A DNA stretch of 40,727 nt from Lachnospiraceae bacterium (GCA_031272185.1 JAISUG010000088.1:1-40727), one strand, 5' to 3'; shown: positions 24,015 through 31,985, counted from the first letter of the stretch. Notes: generated by a model from the sequence alone, not told the origin. Translations and numbers: made by a program.

Positions 24015-24980
24015 ATGACAGACATCTACCTGGTGCGGCACGGGGAGTCCTACGGGAACCTGTACAGCCGCCTGAATGGCATCTGGGACGCAGGGCTGAC
24101 CAAAAGGGGCGAGTACCAGGCGTCACTGGTCGCAGACCGGTTCCGCGCGACGCCATTGGACATCATCTATTCCAGCCCCCTGCAGCGCGCCCGGTCCACG
24201 GCGCAGGCCATCGCCGACGCCAAAGGGATGACGGTGACGGTGGTGGACGACCTGCACGAGCAGAACATGGGCTGTTTCGAGTCATTGAGCTGGCATGAGG
24301 CACGGGCCCTCTACCCCGAGGAGCACATAGCCTGGATGGCCGACCGCCACTACTACCCCTGCCCCGGGGGCGAGTCCGAGCACGAAGCGGGGCTGCGCCT
24401 CAAGGGGGCATTGGAGCGCCTCGCCGCCGGGCTGCCGGATGGCAGTTTCCTTGCGGTCACACATGCTGTGGCCCTCAACGGCTTCATCGAGTCGGCGTTC
24501 CCCGGCAAGTCGAAGTTCGGCACCAACACCGCGGTCAGTCATGTCCGCCGTGACAGCGCGCAAGGCATCTGGGAGGACGTCCTGCTTCAAGACAGCGCCC
24601 ACCTGCCCCAGGTATTCCGGGAGAGGAAAAGGAAATGGTTCGAGGGGTGGTCCAATGACGACTACAGCCTCCTGTTCAGGGACGAGGCGGCCGGTGAAGA
24701 CCATGGCACCGTCGCGGGCTACTCACGGGGCGAGCGGGTCGGTTACCTGTCCTACGCCTTTGACGGGGACGCCTGCAAGATCCTTGACCTGCGGATCGAA
24801 CCCAAATACCTCCGCTGCATGTACGCCTCCCAGCTCATCGGGGAGATCCGCCACCGTGCGGAAAAGCGCGGCCTGGGCCGGCTGAAAACCACCCTGGCCG
24901 GGGGTGATGACGCCTGGGCCGCCTGCCTGGACCGCCACGGCTTCACCCTGGACGGCGCCACCGCAGTCAAGGAGATATGA
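24015..24980 (+). CDS. Histidine phosphatase fused to a GNAT-like domain
   Basis: Two domains in 321 residues. Residues 1-200 are a branch-1 histidine phosphatase (phosphoglycerate mutase-like): IYLVRHGESYGNLYSR with the catalytic His9, IIYSSPLQRARSTAQAIA, a catalytic Glu in DDLHEQNMGCFE, and AVTHAVALNGFIES with the second His. Residues about 215-321 look like a degenerate GNAT acetyltransferase: VGYLSYAFDGDACKILDLRIEPKYLRCMYASQLIGEIRHRAEKRGLGRLKTTLAGGDDAWAACLDRHGF has the strand, helix and final strand order. Its pyrophosphate loop, normally RxxGxG/A, is not clean (RCMYAS). The substrate is unknown. AGGGAGGG lies seven bases before the ATG. It is followed directly by an AAA-ATPase-like remnant. 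Confidence 0.85.
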   Translation: MTDIYLVRHGESYGNLYSRLNGIWDAGLTKRGEYQASLVADRFRATPLDIIYSSPLQRARSTAQAIADAKGMTVTVVDDLHEQNMGCFESLSWHEARALYPEEHIAWMADRHYYPCPGGESEHEAGLRLKGALERLAAGLPDGSFLAVTHAVALNGFIESAFPGKSKFGTNTAVSHVRRDSAQGIWEDVLLQDSAHLPQVFRERKRKWFEGWSNDDYSLLFRDEAAGEDHGTVAGYSRGERVGYLSYAFDGDACKILDLRIEPKYLRCMYASQLIGEIRHRAEKRGLGRLKTTLAGGDDAWAACLDRHGFTLDGATAVKEI

Positions 24981-25096
24981 CGCCAGATCGGCGAGAAAGG
25001 CTACGCATTCGAGCTGGAAGAAAGGGGCTGCAAAATATCGCGAAGTACGGGGTCGTGTTCTATGGCAAGTCCTGCCGGGTAGAAGCCGGCACTTGA
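24981..25096 (+). pseudogene. Frameshifted C-terminal scrap of an AAA-ATPase-like protein
   Basis: After the phosphatase stop the plus strand reads RQIGEKGYAFELEERG, then after a one-base shift near 25030 NIAKYGVVFYGKSCRVEAGT and a stop at 25094-25096. Together they match the C-terminus typical of DUF1703 AAA-ATPase-like proteins (QI..KGYA..L...G......YGV.F.GK.C.V). The ModE-like gene ends inside it on the other strand. Confidence 0.7.
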
Positions 25097-25470
25097 CCAT
25101 AATCGCCGAAAACCTCCGCGAACATGCCCTGCGCCAGCACATTGATCCCGTCTGACAGCCTTTGATAGAGGGCGAGGAAGCGCTTGCCCTCCTCTGTCAG
25201 GCGGGAGCTGCCGTTGTCTTTGCCGCCCTGCTTGCGGATCACCACGGCGTACCCCAGCTCCCGTTCCAGGTTCTCTATGAGGATGCGCGCCTTGCTGTAG
25301 GAGATACCCATCTTCTTTGCGGCGGCGACGGTTGACCCCAGCTCCTCGATCCGGTACAGGAGCTCACATGGCCCAGGGCCGAAAAACGCCCCGCGGTGCT
25401 TGGTCTGCGTTGCGATGCGGACCGTCACGATACAGCGGAACCTTGCGTCTGCCATCGTACCCACCCCCAT
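25060..25470 (-). CDS. ModE-like winged-helix regulator (molybdenum-type DNA-binding domain)
   Basis: A 136-residue protein with the LysR-like winged helix found at the N-terminus of ModE. GAFFGPGPCELLYRIEELGSTVAAAKKMGISYSKARILIENLERELGYAVVIRKQGGKDNGSSRLTEEGKRFLALYQRL is characteristic, including the GGxxGGxxxLT wing in variant form. No C-terminal molybdate-binding domain is present, so ligand sensing, if any, lies elsewhere. The start is ATG 25470 or ATG 25455 (five codons later), the latter with a G-rich stretch upstream. The last codons run antisense into the AAA-ATPase-like scrap, so the C-terminus may have been truncated or extended. Its position beside a molybdenum hydroxylase operon suggests control of molybdenum-dependent genes. 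Confidence 0.85.
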   Translation of the reverse strand: MGVGTMADARFRCIVTVRIATQTKHRGAFFGPGPCELLYRIEELGSTVAAAKKMGISYSKARILIENLERELGYAVVIRKQGGKDNGSSRLTEEGKRFLALYQRLSDGINVLAQGMFAEVFGDYGQVPASTRQDLP

Positions 25471-25555
25471 GTGGAATCCATGCGCCTTCCGCCATGCCCG
25501 GGACTGCAGTCATCTACCCGCTGACCCAAACCCAGCCCCTGCCGCCGCGCGCCGG

Positions 25556-25665
25556 CAACGGCGTCACCCAACAGGCCTCCAACTCCCCCGTGAATACGGC
25601 CCGCCCAAAAGCACGAGCCCATCCCTATCCGTCACCCAACAGGTTCCCATCCCCCCGTGAATACC
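25556..25665. repeat. 68-nt 3'-end echo of the TetR gene
   Basis: GTCACCCAACAGG at 25563 (outside the gene) repeats GTCACCCAACAGG at 25631 (last codons of the gene). Both are followed by CCCCCGTGAATAC. The spacing is 68 nt. Confidence 0.82.
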
Positions 25666-26293
25666 CCTCGATGCTTGACATGATGAAAGGTTTGAGGGCC
25701 TCTTTTATGCGCCCGGTTACATTGTCACTGATCCTGCCGTTGAGCAGACGGCTGAATTCCGGGTGCTCGCCGAAAGAGACGATCCCGCCGTTGATAAACC
25801 TGCTGAGCACGGCCGCAGTGTGCTCGTCTACCCCCGGTCTGTACGCAACGATCAGTGACGCCAGCGTCGCCTCGCACATCGTCTGGGCGACGTCGGACAT
25901 CGGCGTACAGTCGGCGACGCCGGTCCTCTGCTCCCAGTACATCAGCGACAGCCGCTCGGGATCCGGCTGATCGATGACCGCATGGAGCTGGATGTCGATC
26001 AGGCGGCTGATGAAGCCCCATGCGGCTTCCGCATCCAGCGCGCCTTTCGCTTTAGCCGCCTGTATCTCCTCGTACACCCCGCCATAGGCATCCTTCAGTG
26101 CACCGGACGCATACTCCAGCACACCTCTGTAGAAATTCTCTTTGCCCCCGAAGTGAAACTGGATCATGTTCAGGTTCACATGTGCGTCGGCGGCGATCAT
26201 GCGGGTGGACGTGGCGTCATAGCCGTGCCGGGAAAAGAGGCGAAGCCCCGTCTGCAGCAGCCGTTCCTTTGCGGTAGGTTGGTTTGCGTCCAT
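25625..26293 (-). CDS. TetR/AcrR family transcriptional regulator
   Basis: A 222-residue repressor-type protein. AKERLLQTGLRLFSRHGYDATSTRMIAADAHVNLNMIQFHFGGKENFYRGVLEYA is the TetR helix-turn-helix with the Y/F-H-F-x-x-K end. The remainder is an all-helical ligand and dimer domain resembling the CecR/YbiH group (RLIDIQLHAVID...SLMYWEQRTG). ATG 26293 has AAAGGAG six bases upstream. A minus-strand promoter (26337-26365) and palindromic sites lie between it and the divergent hydroxylase operon, so it probably represses itself and that operon until a substrate-like effector binds. Confidence 0.93.
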   Translation of the reverse strand: MDANQPTAKERLLQTGLRLFSRHGYDATSTRMIAADAHVNLNMIQFHFGGKENFYRGVLEYASGALKDAYGGVYEEIQAAKAKGALDAEAAWGFISRLIDIQLHAVIDQPDPERLSLMYWEQRTGVADCTPMSDVAQTMCEATLASLIVAYRPGVDEHTAAVLSRFINGGIVSFGEHPEFSRLLNGRISDNVTGRIKEALKPFIMSSIEGYSRGDGNLLGDG

Positions 26294-26336
26294 GCAAGTC
26301 TCCTTTATCACCCATAGCAGTGCATATTTGCCATTC

Positions 26337-26365
26337 ATTCTACACCATGACGCATAAAATTGCAA
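26337..26365 (-). promoter_or_regulatory. Promoter of the TetR gene
   Basis: On the minus strand TTGCAA (26360-26365) and TAGAAT (26337-26342) are separated by 17 nt, about 44 nt before the ATG at 26293. Confidence 0.65.
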
Positions 26366-26367
26366 AC

Positions 26368-26399
26368 AAAAAGCGACTGCTTTTTAAGAATCATTCGTT
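26368..26399. promoter_or_regulatory. Candidate operators between tetR and the hydroxylase operon
   Basis: Two adjacent dyads: AAAAAGC-GACT-GCTTTTT (26368-26385) and AAGAAT-C-ATTCGTT (26386-26399). The second has the size and symmetry of a TetR operator half-pair and lies between the two divergent promoters. Confidence 0.5.
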
Positions 26400-26423
26400 T
26401 GAACCATTATTTTGTATAATTCA

Positions 26424-26452
26424 TTGACTTGTAATTCTGAAATATGTACAAT
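26424..26452 (+). promoter_or_regulatory. Promoter of the molybdenum hydroxylase operon
   Basis: TTGACT (26424-26429), 17-nt spacer, TACAAT (26447-26452). Transcription from about 26459 would include palindromic repeat copy C in the leader before the ATG at 26565. Confidence 0.7.
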
Positions 26453-26466
26453 GTGCATAATAAGTG

Positions 26467-26541
26467 ATTGCTCCGCCGACGAAACCTGGCACAAAGTTGA
26501 GACCAATGCCGAACGCGCATCATTTGGTTTGGTGGGGCAAT
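26467..26541. repeat. GCTCCGCC palindromic repeat, copy C, in the operon leader
   Basis: ATTGCTCCGCCGACGAAACC on the left pairs imperfectly with TTTGGTTTGGTGGGGCAAT on the right around a longer loop than in copy B. The right arm ends about ten bases before the AAAGGAG ribosome site of the 2Fe-2S subunit. Confidence 0.75.
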
Positions 26542-26564
26542 ACCTCCAAGAAAGGAGCGCAGAT

Positions 26565-27071
26565 ATGGATGTACAGAGCATTGCCATGACAGTCAACGGC
26601 CGGGAATACGAGTTCTCGGTGGGTACCCGGTTCGGACAGGTCCCCCCCGAGGAGACACTGGTGGAAACCCTGCGCCGTCGCCTGGAACTGACGGGCGCGA
26701 AGCAGTCCTGCAGCGAGGGCGCATGCGGCTGCTGCACCGTCATCCTGAACGGGGACGCCGTTCCCTCCTGCATGATGCTGACGGTGGATGCAGACGGCGC
26801 GGACATCCTCACCATCGAGGGACTGGAAGACCCTGCGACCGGCCAGCTGGACCCCATCCAGCAGGCGTTCATCGACGCGGCCGCATTCCAGTGCGGCTAC
26901 TGCACGCCGGGCATCATCATGGCCCTGAAGGCCCTGCTGAACAAAAACCCCGCGCCCACCGAGAAAGAGGTGGACGAGGCGCTGTCGGGCAACTACTGCC
27001 GCTGCGTCAGCCATTACCATGTGTTCGATGCCGTGCGCGATCTGATCGGCGCCGGGAAGGAAGGGGAGTGA
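26565..27071 (+). CDS. Molybdenum hydroxylase 2Fe-2S subunit
   Basis: The small iron-sulfur subunit (168 residues) of a xanthine dehydrogenase-family enzyme; it carries electrons from the molybdenum cofactor to FAD. Cys49-x4-Cys54-x2-Cys57-x11-Cys69 (CSEGACGCCTVILNG) is the plant-type ferredoxin cluster. FQCGYCTPG and NYCRCVSHY hold the second cluster. The usual end of this motif is CRCTGY; here CRCVSHY is a mild departure seen in some clades. AGGAG lies seven bases before ATG 26565. A longer in-frame extension upstream reads through the repeat and is not coding. The next gene begins four bases after the stop. Confidence 0.93.
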   Translation: MDVQSIAMTVNGREYEFSVGTRFGQVPPEETLVETLRRRLELTGAKQSCSEGACGCCTVILNGDAVPSCMMLTVDADGADILTIEGLEDPATGQLDPIQQAFIDAAAFQCGYCTPGIIMALKALLNKNPAPTEKEVDEALSGNYCRCVSHYHVFDAVRDLIGAGKEGE

Positions 27072-27075
27072 CCCT

Positions 27076-29391
27076 ATGTCAAACTACAATGTTGAGTACA
27101 CCGACCTGCAGTACATCGGCAAATACATGCCCCGCAAGGACGCCCGGGACATCGTGACAGGGAAGTGCATCTTCCTGGACGATTTCAGCGTGCCTGGCCA
27201 GCTCTATGGGCGCAGCCTGCGCAGCCCCCATGCCCACGCACGCATCCTCAGCATCAACACGGACAAGGCGAAGGCCCTGAAAGGCGTCCGCGCCGTACTC
27301 ACGGACAGCGACCTCCCTGAGAACTGGCTGCTGGGCTGGCCGCCGTCCAAACGCCCCCTGGACAGCCACCTGCGCTTCGTGGGTGACTGCGTGGCCTACG
27401 TCGCCGCAGACACCGTGGAGATCGCGGACGAGGCCCTTGACCTGATCGAAGTGGAGTACGAAGTGCTCCCCGCGGTCTTCGACGGCATCGCGGCCGCCCG
27501 GCCGGACGCCGAGCAGCTCTACCCCGGCCAGTTTGCGGGCAACGAGATCCCCGGCGGGTTCCCCCCCTTCCAGCGCCAGGGCCTGTACTGGCACCTGCAG
27601 CGGGGCGACACGGAAGCCGGCTTTGCCGAGAGCGAGTACATCATCGAAGAATTCATGGAGTATAACAAGATGCCCACCCCCCTGGCCGCCGAGCCGCCCC
27701 AGGTGATCATCCGCTGGGACGGGGGCCTGGATTTCCACTGCTGGGCCACCTCCCAGGGGTCCGGCGTCTTCCGCCAGCTGGGCAGCTTCATCATCCCCGG
27801 CAGCAACCTCGTGGTGGAAACATTCAACGTGGGCGGCAGTTTCGGCAACAAGCACGCGATGACCGCACAGTTCATCTGCGGGGCGGCCCTCTCCATGGCG
27901 ACGAAACGCCCGGTGAAGGTCGCGATGACCAAGACCGAGCAGCTCTCCGCATACGAGATGCGCCTGGGCTCCCAGATGAAGATGAAGATCGGCGTGGGCA
28001 AGGACGGCTACCTGAAAGCGGTGAAAGGTTTCTGGACGGTGGATGCGGGCGCCATCGGCAACACCACCCAGGGCCAGATCGGCGTGGGCCTGGGCGAGGC
28101 GCAGATCATCGGCGGCAAATGCGTCAACTGGGACATCGACACCGCACTGATGGCCACCAACCGCATCCCCGCGGGCATCGCCCGGGGCTACGGCGGCATG
28201 GAGCTCAACGCCTGCCTAAGCCTCCTCTACTGCCGCGCCATGGAGGCAGCAAACATCGACCCGGTGGAATTCTATAAGAAAAACTACATCTCCGCCGGCG
28301 ACCGCTTCGTCTGGCGCGACGGCCTCCTGTGGAAAGCCTGCGACGTGAACTACGTCCCGGCGATCCAGGCCGCGGCGGACAAGTTCGGCTGGAAAGACGC
28401 CTGGAAAGGCTGGGGCAAGCCTAGCTGGGTCTCCCCGGACGGCAAACGGGCCAGGGGCGCGGGCTGCGCCATCCTGGGCAATGCGGACCTGGGCGAGGAC
28501 AACAACGAGTGCATCGTGCGCATTTCCCCGGACATCGTGGGGGACAGCTGCCATGTGGTCCTGCACATGGACGTGGCGGAGTGCGGCCAGGGCCAGCGCT
28601 CCTCCCTGTGCAAGATGGTCGCCGAGATCCTGAACGTTCCCTACGAAAACGTTTCCACGACGAGCCCGGGGCAGGGCAACCACAACCCATTCGCCTTGGG
28701 CCTTTGCGGCTCCCGGGGCACCATCACCTACGGCCGTCCCGTCTGCATGGCGTGCGAGGACCTGCGGGACCAGCTCTTCAAGCTGGCCGAGCCGAAGCTG
28801 GAGGTGCCGCCGGACACCATGGAGCTGGTGAATTTCGGCGTACGCTCCAAGCACATGCCCGAGCGCTTCGTCGCCTGGAAACACCTGATCCCAGAAATGC
28901 TCTCCCTGGTGGGGTACGGCAAGCATGTGGAGACCTTTGGCATCCCCGCCTGCCTCGTGTTCTTCCTGGAGGCCGAGGTGGACCTGGAGACCGGGCAGAC
29001 CCAGATCCTGCGGGTGCTCAGCGGCTCAGACGTGGGGAAAGTCATCGACCCGAAGTCCCTGGAATCCCAGTTCCACGGCGGCATCGGCGCGGCGACCATG
29101 GACTCCGCCTTGTTCGAGGAGACCATCCTGGACAAGCAGACCGGGCGCAACCTGGCTTTCAACCTCATCGAGTACAAATGGCGCCCCTTTAACATGTTCC
29201 CGAAGTTCGACACGTCCATCCTCGAGACGCCCATCCCCTCTTTCCAGTTCAAGGCCATGGGCGTGGGCGAGATCACCGGCGCGGGCAGCGCCCCGGCAGT
29301 CATGCAGGCCATCTACAACGCCACCGGCGTGCATGTCACCGAGTACCCCGCCACCCCGAAGGTCATCCTCAAAGCGCTGGGCAAGATATAA
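27076..29391 (+). CDS. Molybdenum hydroxylase catalytic subunit (xanthine dehydrogenase family)
   Basis: The 771-residue molybdopterin-binding subunit. It begins YIGKYMPRKDARDIVTGKCIFLDDF, the usual start of the hammerhead domain. NVGGSFGNKHAM, AGIARGYGGMELNACLSLLYCRAM, MDVAECGQGQRS and GMGVGEITGAG-type (here MGVGEITGAGSAPA) blocks bind the cofactor; the Glu of GVGE is the expected catalytic base. The substrate cannot be read off. The xanthine-specific Glu and Arg positions are not evident to me, so purine, N-heterocycle or aromatic hydroxylation or dehydroxylation are all open. It is one of three adjacent subunit genes, preceded by the 2Fe-2S subunit and followed after 45 nt by the FAD subunit. 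Confidence 0.93.
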   Translation: MSNYNVEYTDLQYIGKYMPRKDARDIVTGKCIFLDDFSVPGQLYGRSLRSPHAHARILSINTDKAKALKGVRAVLTDSDLPENWLLGWPPSKRPLDSHLRFVGDCVAYVAADTVEIADEALDLIEVEYEVLPAVFDGIAAARPDAEQLYPGQFAGNEIPGGFPPFQRQGLYWHLQRGDTEAGFAESEYIIEEFMEYNKMPTPLAAEPPQVIIRWDGGLDFHCWATSQGSGVFRQLGSFIIPGSNLVVETFNVGGSFGNKHAMTAQFICGAALSMATKRPVKVAMTKTEQLSAYEMRLGSQMKMKIGVGKDGYLKAVKGFWTVDAGAIGNTTQGQIGVGLGEAQIIGGKCVNWDIDTALMATNRIPAGIARGYGGMELNACLSLLYCRAMEAANIDPVEFYKKNYISAGDRFVWRDGLLWKACDVNYVPAIQAAADKFGWKDAWKGWGKPSWVSPDGKRARGAGCAILGNADLGEDNNECIVRISPDIVGDSCHVVLHMDVAECGQGQRSSLCKMVAEILNVPYENVSTTSPGQGNHNPFALGLCGSRGTITYGRPVCMACEDLRDQLFKLAEPKLEVPPDTMELVNFGVRSKHMPERFVAWKHLIPEMLSLVGYGKHVETFGIPACLVFFLEAEVDLETGQTQILRVLSGSDVGKVIDPKSLESQFHGGIGAATMDSALFEETILDKQTGRNLAFNLIEYKWRPFNMFPKFDTSILETPIPSFQFKAMGVGEITGAGSAPAVMQAIYNATGVHVTEYPATPKVILKALGKI

Positions 29392-29436
29392 AGGCATGTG
29401 CGCGAAGCATACATCGGAAAGGAAGGTGTCATCCAT

Positions 29437-31815
29437 ATGAAGCATTTCGACTACGCGCGTCCGGACAGCTTTGAGGCGGCCTCCGCCGTGCTCACCGCCG
29501 AAAAGGGCAGCGAGATCATCGCCGGGGGTACCGACCTCCTGGGCGTCCTGAAAGAGCGCATCCTCCCGGAATACCCCAGCAAGCTGGTGGACATCAAACA
29601 CATCGAAGGCGCAGAGGGCATCGCTTTCGACGGCAGCACCCTGAAAATCGGCGCGACCACGAAGCTGACGGCGGTGGCAGGGTCCGAGATCGTGAAGGAA
29701 CATGCGCCCCTCCTGGCCCAGGCCGCCTACAGCGTCGCCACGCCCCTGATCCGCAACATCGCCACGGTGGGGGGCAACGTCTGCCAGGATGTGCGCTGCT
29801 GGTACTACCGGTACCCCCACGAGATCGGCGGCAGGCTGAACTGCGCCCGCAAGGGCGGCGACCGCTGCTACGCCCTCCTGGGCGACAACCGCTACCACTC
29901 CGTCTTCGGCGGCCGCAAGCTGAAAACCACCCCCTGCCAGAAAGAGTGCCCCGCCAGCACGGACATCCCCGCCTACATGGAGCAGATCCGCAAGGGCGAC
30001 TGGGACAAGGCGGCGGACATCCTCCTCCAGGCGAACCCCATCCCGGCAATCACTGCCCGGGTGTGCGCCCATTTCTGCCAAGACCGGTGCAACCGCTGCG
30101 AGAGCGACGAAAGCGTCGCCGTTTCCCATGTGGAGCGCACCGTGGGCGACTACGTCCTGGAAAACGCCGCCCGGTTCTACGCCCCCCCCGCCGCCGAGAG
30201 CGGCAAATCCGTGGCCGTCATAGGCTCAGGCCCATCCGGCCTGACGGCGGCGTACTTCCTGCGCAAAGCCGGGAACAAAGTGACCGTCTACGATAGCAAG
30301 GAGGAGGCCGGGGGCATGCTGATGTACGCCATCCCCGCCTACCGCCTGCCAAAGGACATCGTCCGGCAGCAGACGAAAGCCCTTGCGGCCATGGGGATCG
30401 ACTTCGTCCTGAACACCCAGGTCGGAAAGGACATCGCGCCCGCGGACCTGGAAAAACGCTATGACAGCGTGTTCTACGCCACCGGCGCCTGGAAGCGGCG
30501 CATCGTGGGCCTGGCCGGCGAGGAGCTGACCACCTTCGGCCTGGACTTCCTGGTGGAGGTGGAGAAATGGTTCTCCGGACGCCTGGGGGACGACGTGCTG
30601 GTCACCGGCGGCGGCAACGTGGCCATGGACGTGGCCATCACCGCCAAACGCCTGGGCGCGAAGAAAGTCACCATGGCCTGCGTGGAGTCCCGGGGGGAGA
30701 TGCCCGCCAGCAAGGAGGAGATCGCCCGCGCCGAGGAAGAGGGCGTGGTGATCATGCCCTCCTGGGGCCTCTCGAAAGTGGTGGAGGAAGGCGGCTCCAT
30801 CAAGGGCATGGAGCTGAAGAAATGCACCGGCGTCTACGACGAGAACCACCGGTTCAACCCCCAGTACGACGAAAATGACAAGATCATCGTCCAGGCCGGC
30901 ACCATCCTCATGGCCATCGGCCAGCTGGTGGACCTGTCCTTCCTGGACGAGAAGTACCAGCTGCAGCTGACCCGGGGCGGCCTCATCGCCGTGGCGGACG
31001 ACGACGAGATGTCCACCTCCCGGCCCGGCATCTTCGCCGGCGGCGACGCGACGCTGGGCCCGGCCACCGTGGTGCAGGGCGTGGCCACGGGACGCAGGGC
31101 TGCCTGGGGCATGTGCCACTACCTGGGCGTACCCGACTGCAAGGGCGGGACCTGGACAGGGGCCACCCGCAACGCGTTCATCACCTACGACCCGGACGCG
31201 GCGCAGAAAACCGAGCCCTCCCGCCTGAAAGAGCTGCCTGCCCCGGAGCGCGGGATCGACAAAGAGGACTCTTCCAGCCTGACCCGGGAGGAGGCCGCCT
31301 GCGAGGCGGGGCGCTGCCTGAACTGCGGCTGCTACGCCGTGAACCCTTCCGACCTGTCCCCCGCCTTGATCGCCCTGGGGGCGACCATCGTCACCAACAA
31401 GCGGGAGGTCCCCGCCGAGGCGTTTTTCACGGAGGCGCTGTGCATCTCCGAGGCTTTGAAACCCGGGGAGATCGTCACCGCCATCACCATGCCCAGCGTC
31501 AAGGGGGCCGTGGCCCACTACGACAAGTTCCGCCTGCGCGACGCCATCGACTTCGCCATCGTCAGCGTGGCGACGATCCTGAAAGCGGAGGGCGGCAAGT
31601 TCACCTACGCCCGCGTCACCGTTGGCGGCGCGGCGCCCGTGCCCATCCGCCTGACGAAAGTCGAGGAATACCTGGTGGGCAAGGCTCTGACCCAGGAAAC
31701 CGCGGACGCAGCGGCGGACCTGGCCATGGAGGGTTCCCTGCCCCTGGCGCACAACGCTTTCAAGATCAAGCAGCTGCGGACCTACGTCCAGCGCGCCATC
31801 ATGCGCCTGGCATAG
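29437..31815 (+). CDS. FAD subunit with a GltD-like NAD(P)H oxidoreductase nested inside it
   Basis: A 792-residue fusion. Residues 1-160 are the front of a molybdenum-hydroxylase FAD subunit (IIAGGTDLLGVLKER, ATVGGNVCQDVRCWYYR, GDNRYHSVFGG). At about 163 this stops and a GltD/YgfK-like module begins: a Cys-rich Fer4_20 part (CQKECPASTDIP, ARVCAHFCQDRCNRC), an FAD site VIGSGPSGLTAAYFL at 261, an NAD(P)H site VTGGGNVAMDVAI at 389, and the closing CEAGRCLNCGC at about 622. The FAD subunit then resumes exactly where it broke off, with YAVNPSDLSPALIALGA, and ends in the CO_deh_flav_C domain. In E. coli the comparable pieces are separate genes (ygfM and ygfK beside xdhD). The fusion should pass electrons between NAD(P)H, extra 4Fe-4S clusters and the hydroxylase. 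AAGG precedes the ATG at 29437; 12 further in-frame codons lie upstream. Confidence 0.9.
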   Translation: MKHFDYARPDSFEAASAVLTAEKGSEIIAGGTDLLGVLKERILPEYPSKLVDIKHIEGAEGIAFDGSTLKIGATTKLTAVAGSEIVKEHAPLLAQAAYSVATPLIRNIATVGGNVCQDVRCWYYRYPHEIGGRLNCARKGGDRCYALLGDNRYHSVFGGRKLKTTPCQKECPASTDIPAYMEQIRKGDWDKAADILLQANPIPAITARVCAHFCQDRCNRCESDESVAVSHVERTVGDYVLENAARFYAPPAAESGKSVAVIGSGPSGLTAAYFLRKAGNKVTVYDSKEEAGGMLMYAIPAYRLPKDIVRQQTKALAAMGIDFVLNTQVGKDIAPADLEKRYDSVFYATGAWKRRIVGLAGEELTTFGLDFLVEVEKWFSGRLGDDVLVTGGGNVAMDVAITAKRLGAKKVTMACVESRGEMPASKEEIARAEEEGVVIMPSWGLSKVVEEGGSIKGMELKKCTGVYDENHRFNPQYDENDKIIVQAGTILMAIGQLVDLSFLDEKYQLQLTRGGLIAVADDDEMSTSRPGIFAGGDATLGPATVVQGVATGRRAAWGMCHYLGVPDCKGGTWTGATRNAFITYDPDAAQKTEPSRLKELPAPERGIDKEDSSSLTREEAACEAGRCLNCGCYAVNPSDLSPALIALGATIVTNKREVPAEAFFTEALCISEALKPGEIVTAITMPSVKGAVAHYDKFRLRDAIDFAIVSVATILKAEGGKFTYARVTVGGAAPVPIRLTKVEEYLVGKALTQETADAAADLAMEGSLPLAHNAFKIKQLRTYVQRAIMRLA

Positions 31816-31816
31816 G

Positions 31817-31985
31817 CGCTTTGCGACAGCCGCCCCGTGGAAGCAGCCGCCTCAACCCGGCATGACCGCTTTGCGATAGCCGCACCGGGGCTGCCCCGCC
31901 GGGGACGGGGCTCCCCGGACACCGGCTGCGACGGCTTGCTTGGCCTTGCATAGCCGCCTTACAAAAGCCGCACCGGGGCTGGCGG
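31817..31985. repeat. Degenerate direct repeats in the spacer after the FAD subunit gene
   Basis: CGCTTTGCGACAGCCGC (31817), CGCTTTGCGATAGCCGCACC (31867) and CGCCTTACAAAAGCCGCACC (31955) are imperfect copies; the last two continue GGGGCTG. The 284-nt spacer to 32100 holds no other feature except the ribosome site of the next gene. Confidence 0.75.

Noticed and set aside
30226..31752. 508-codon minus-strand frame opposite the FAD/GltD fusion
   Set aside because: His/Gln/Gly-rich shadow frame without recognisable motifs.
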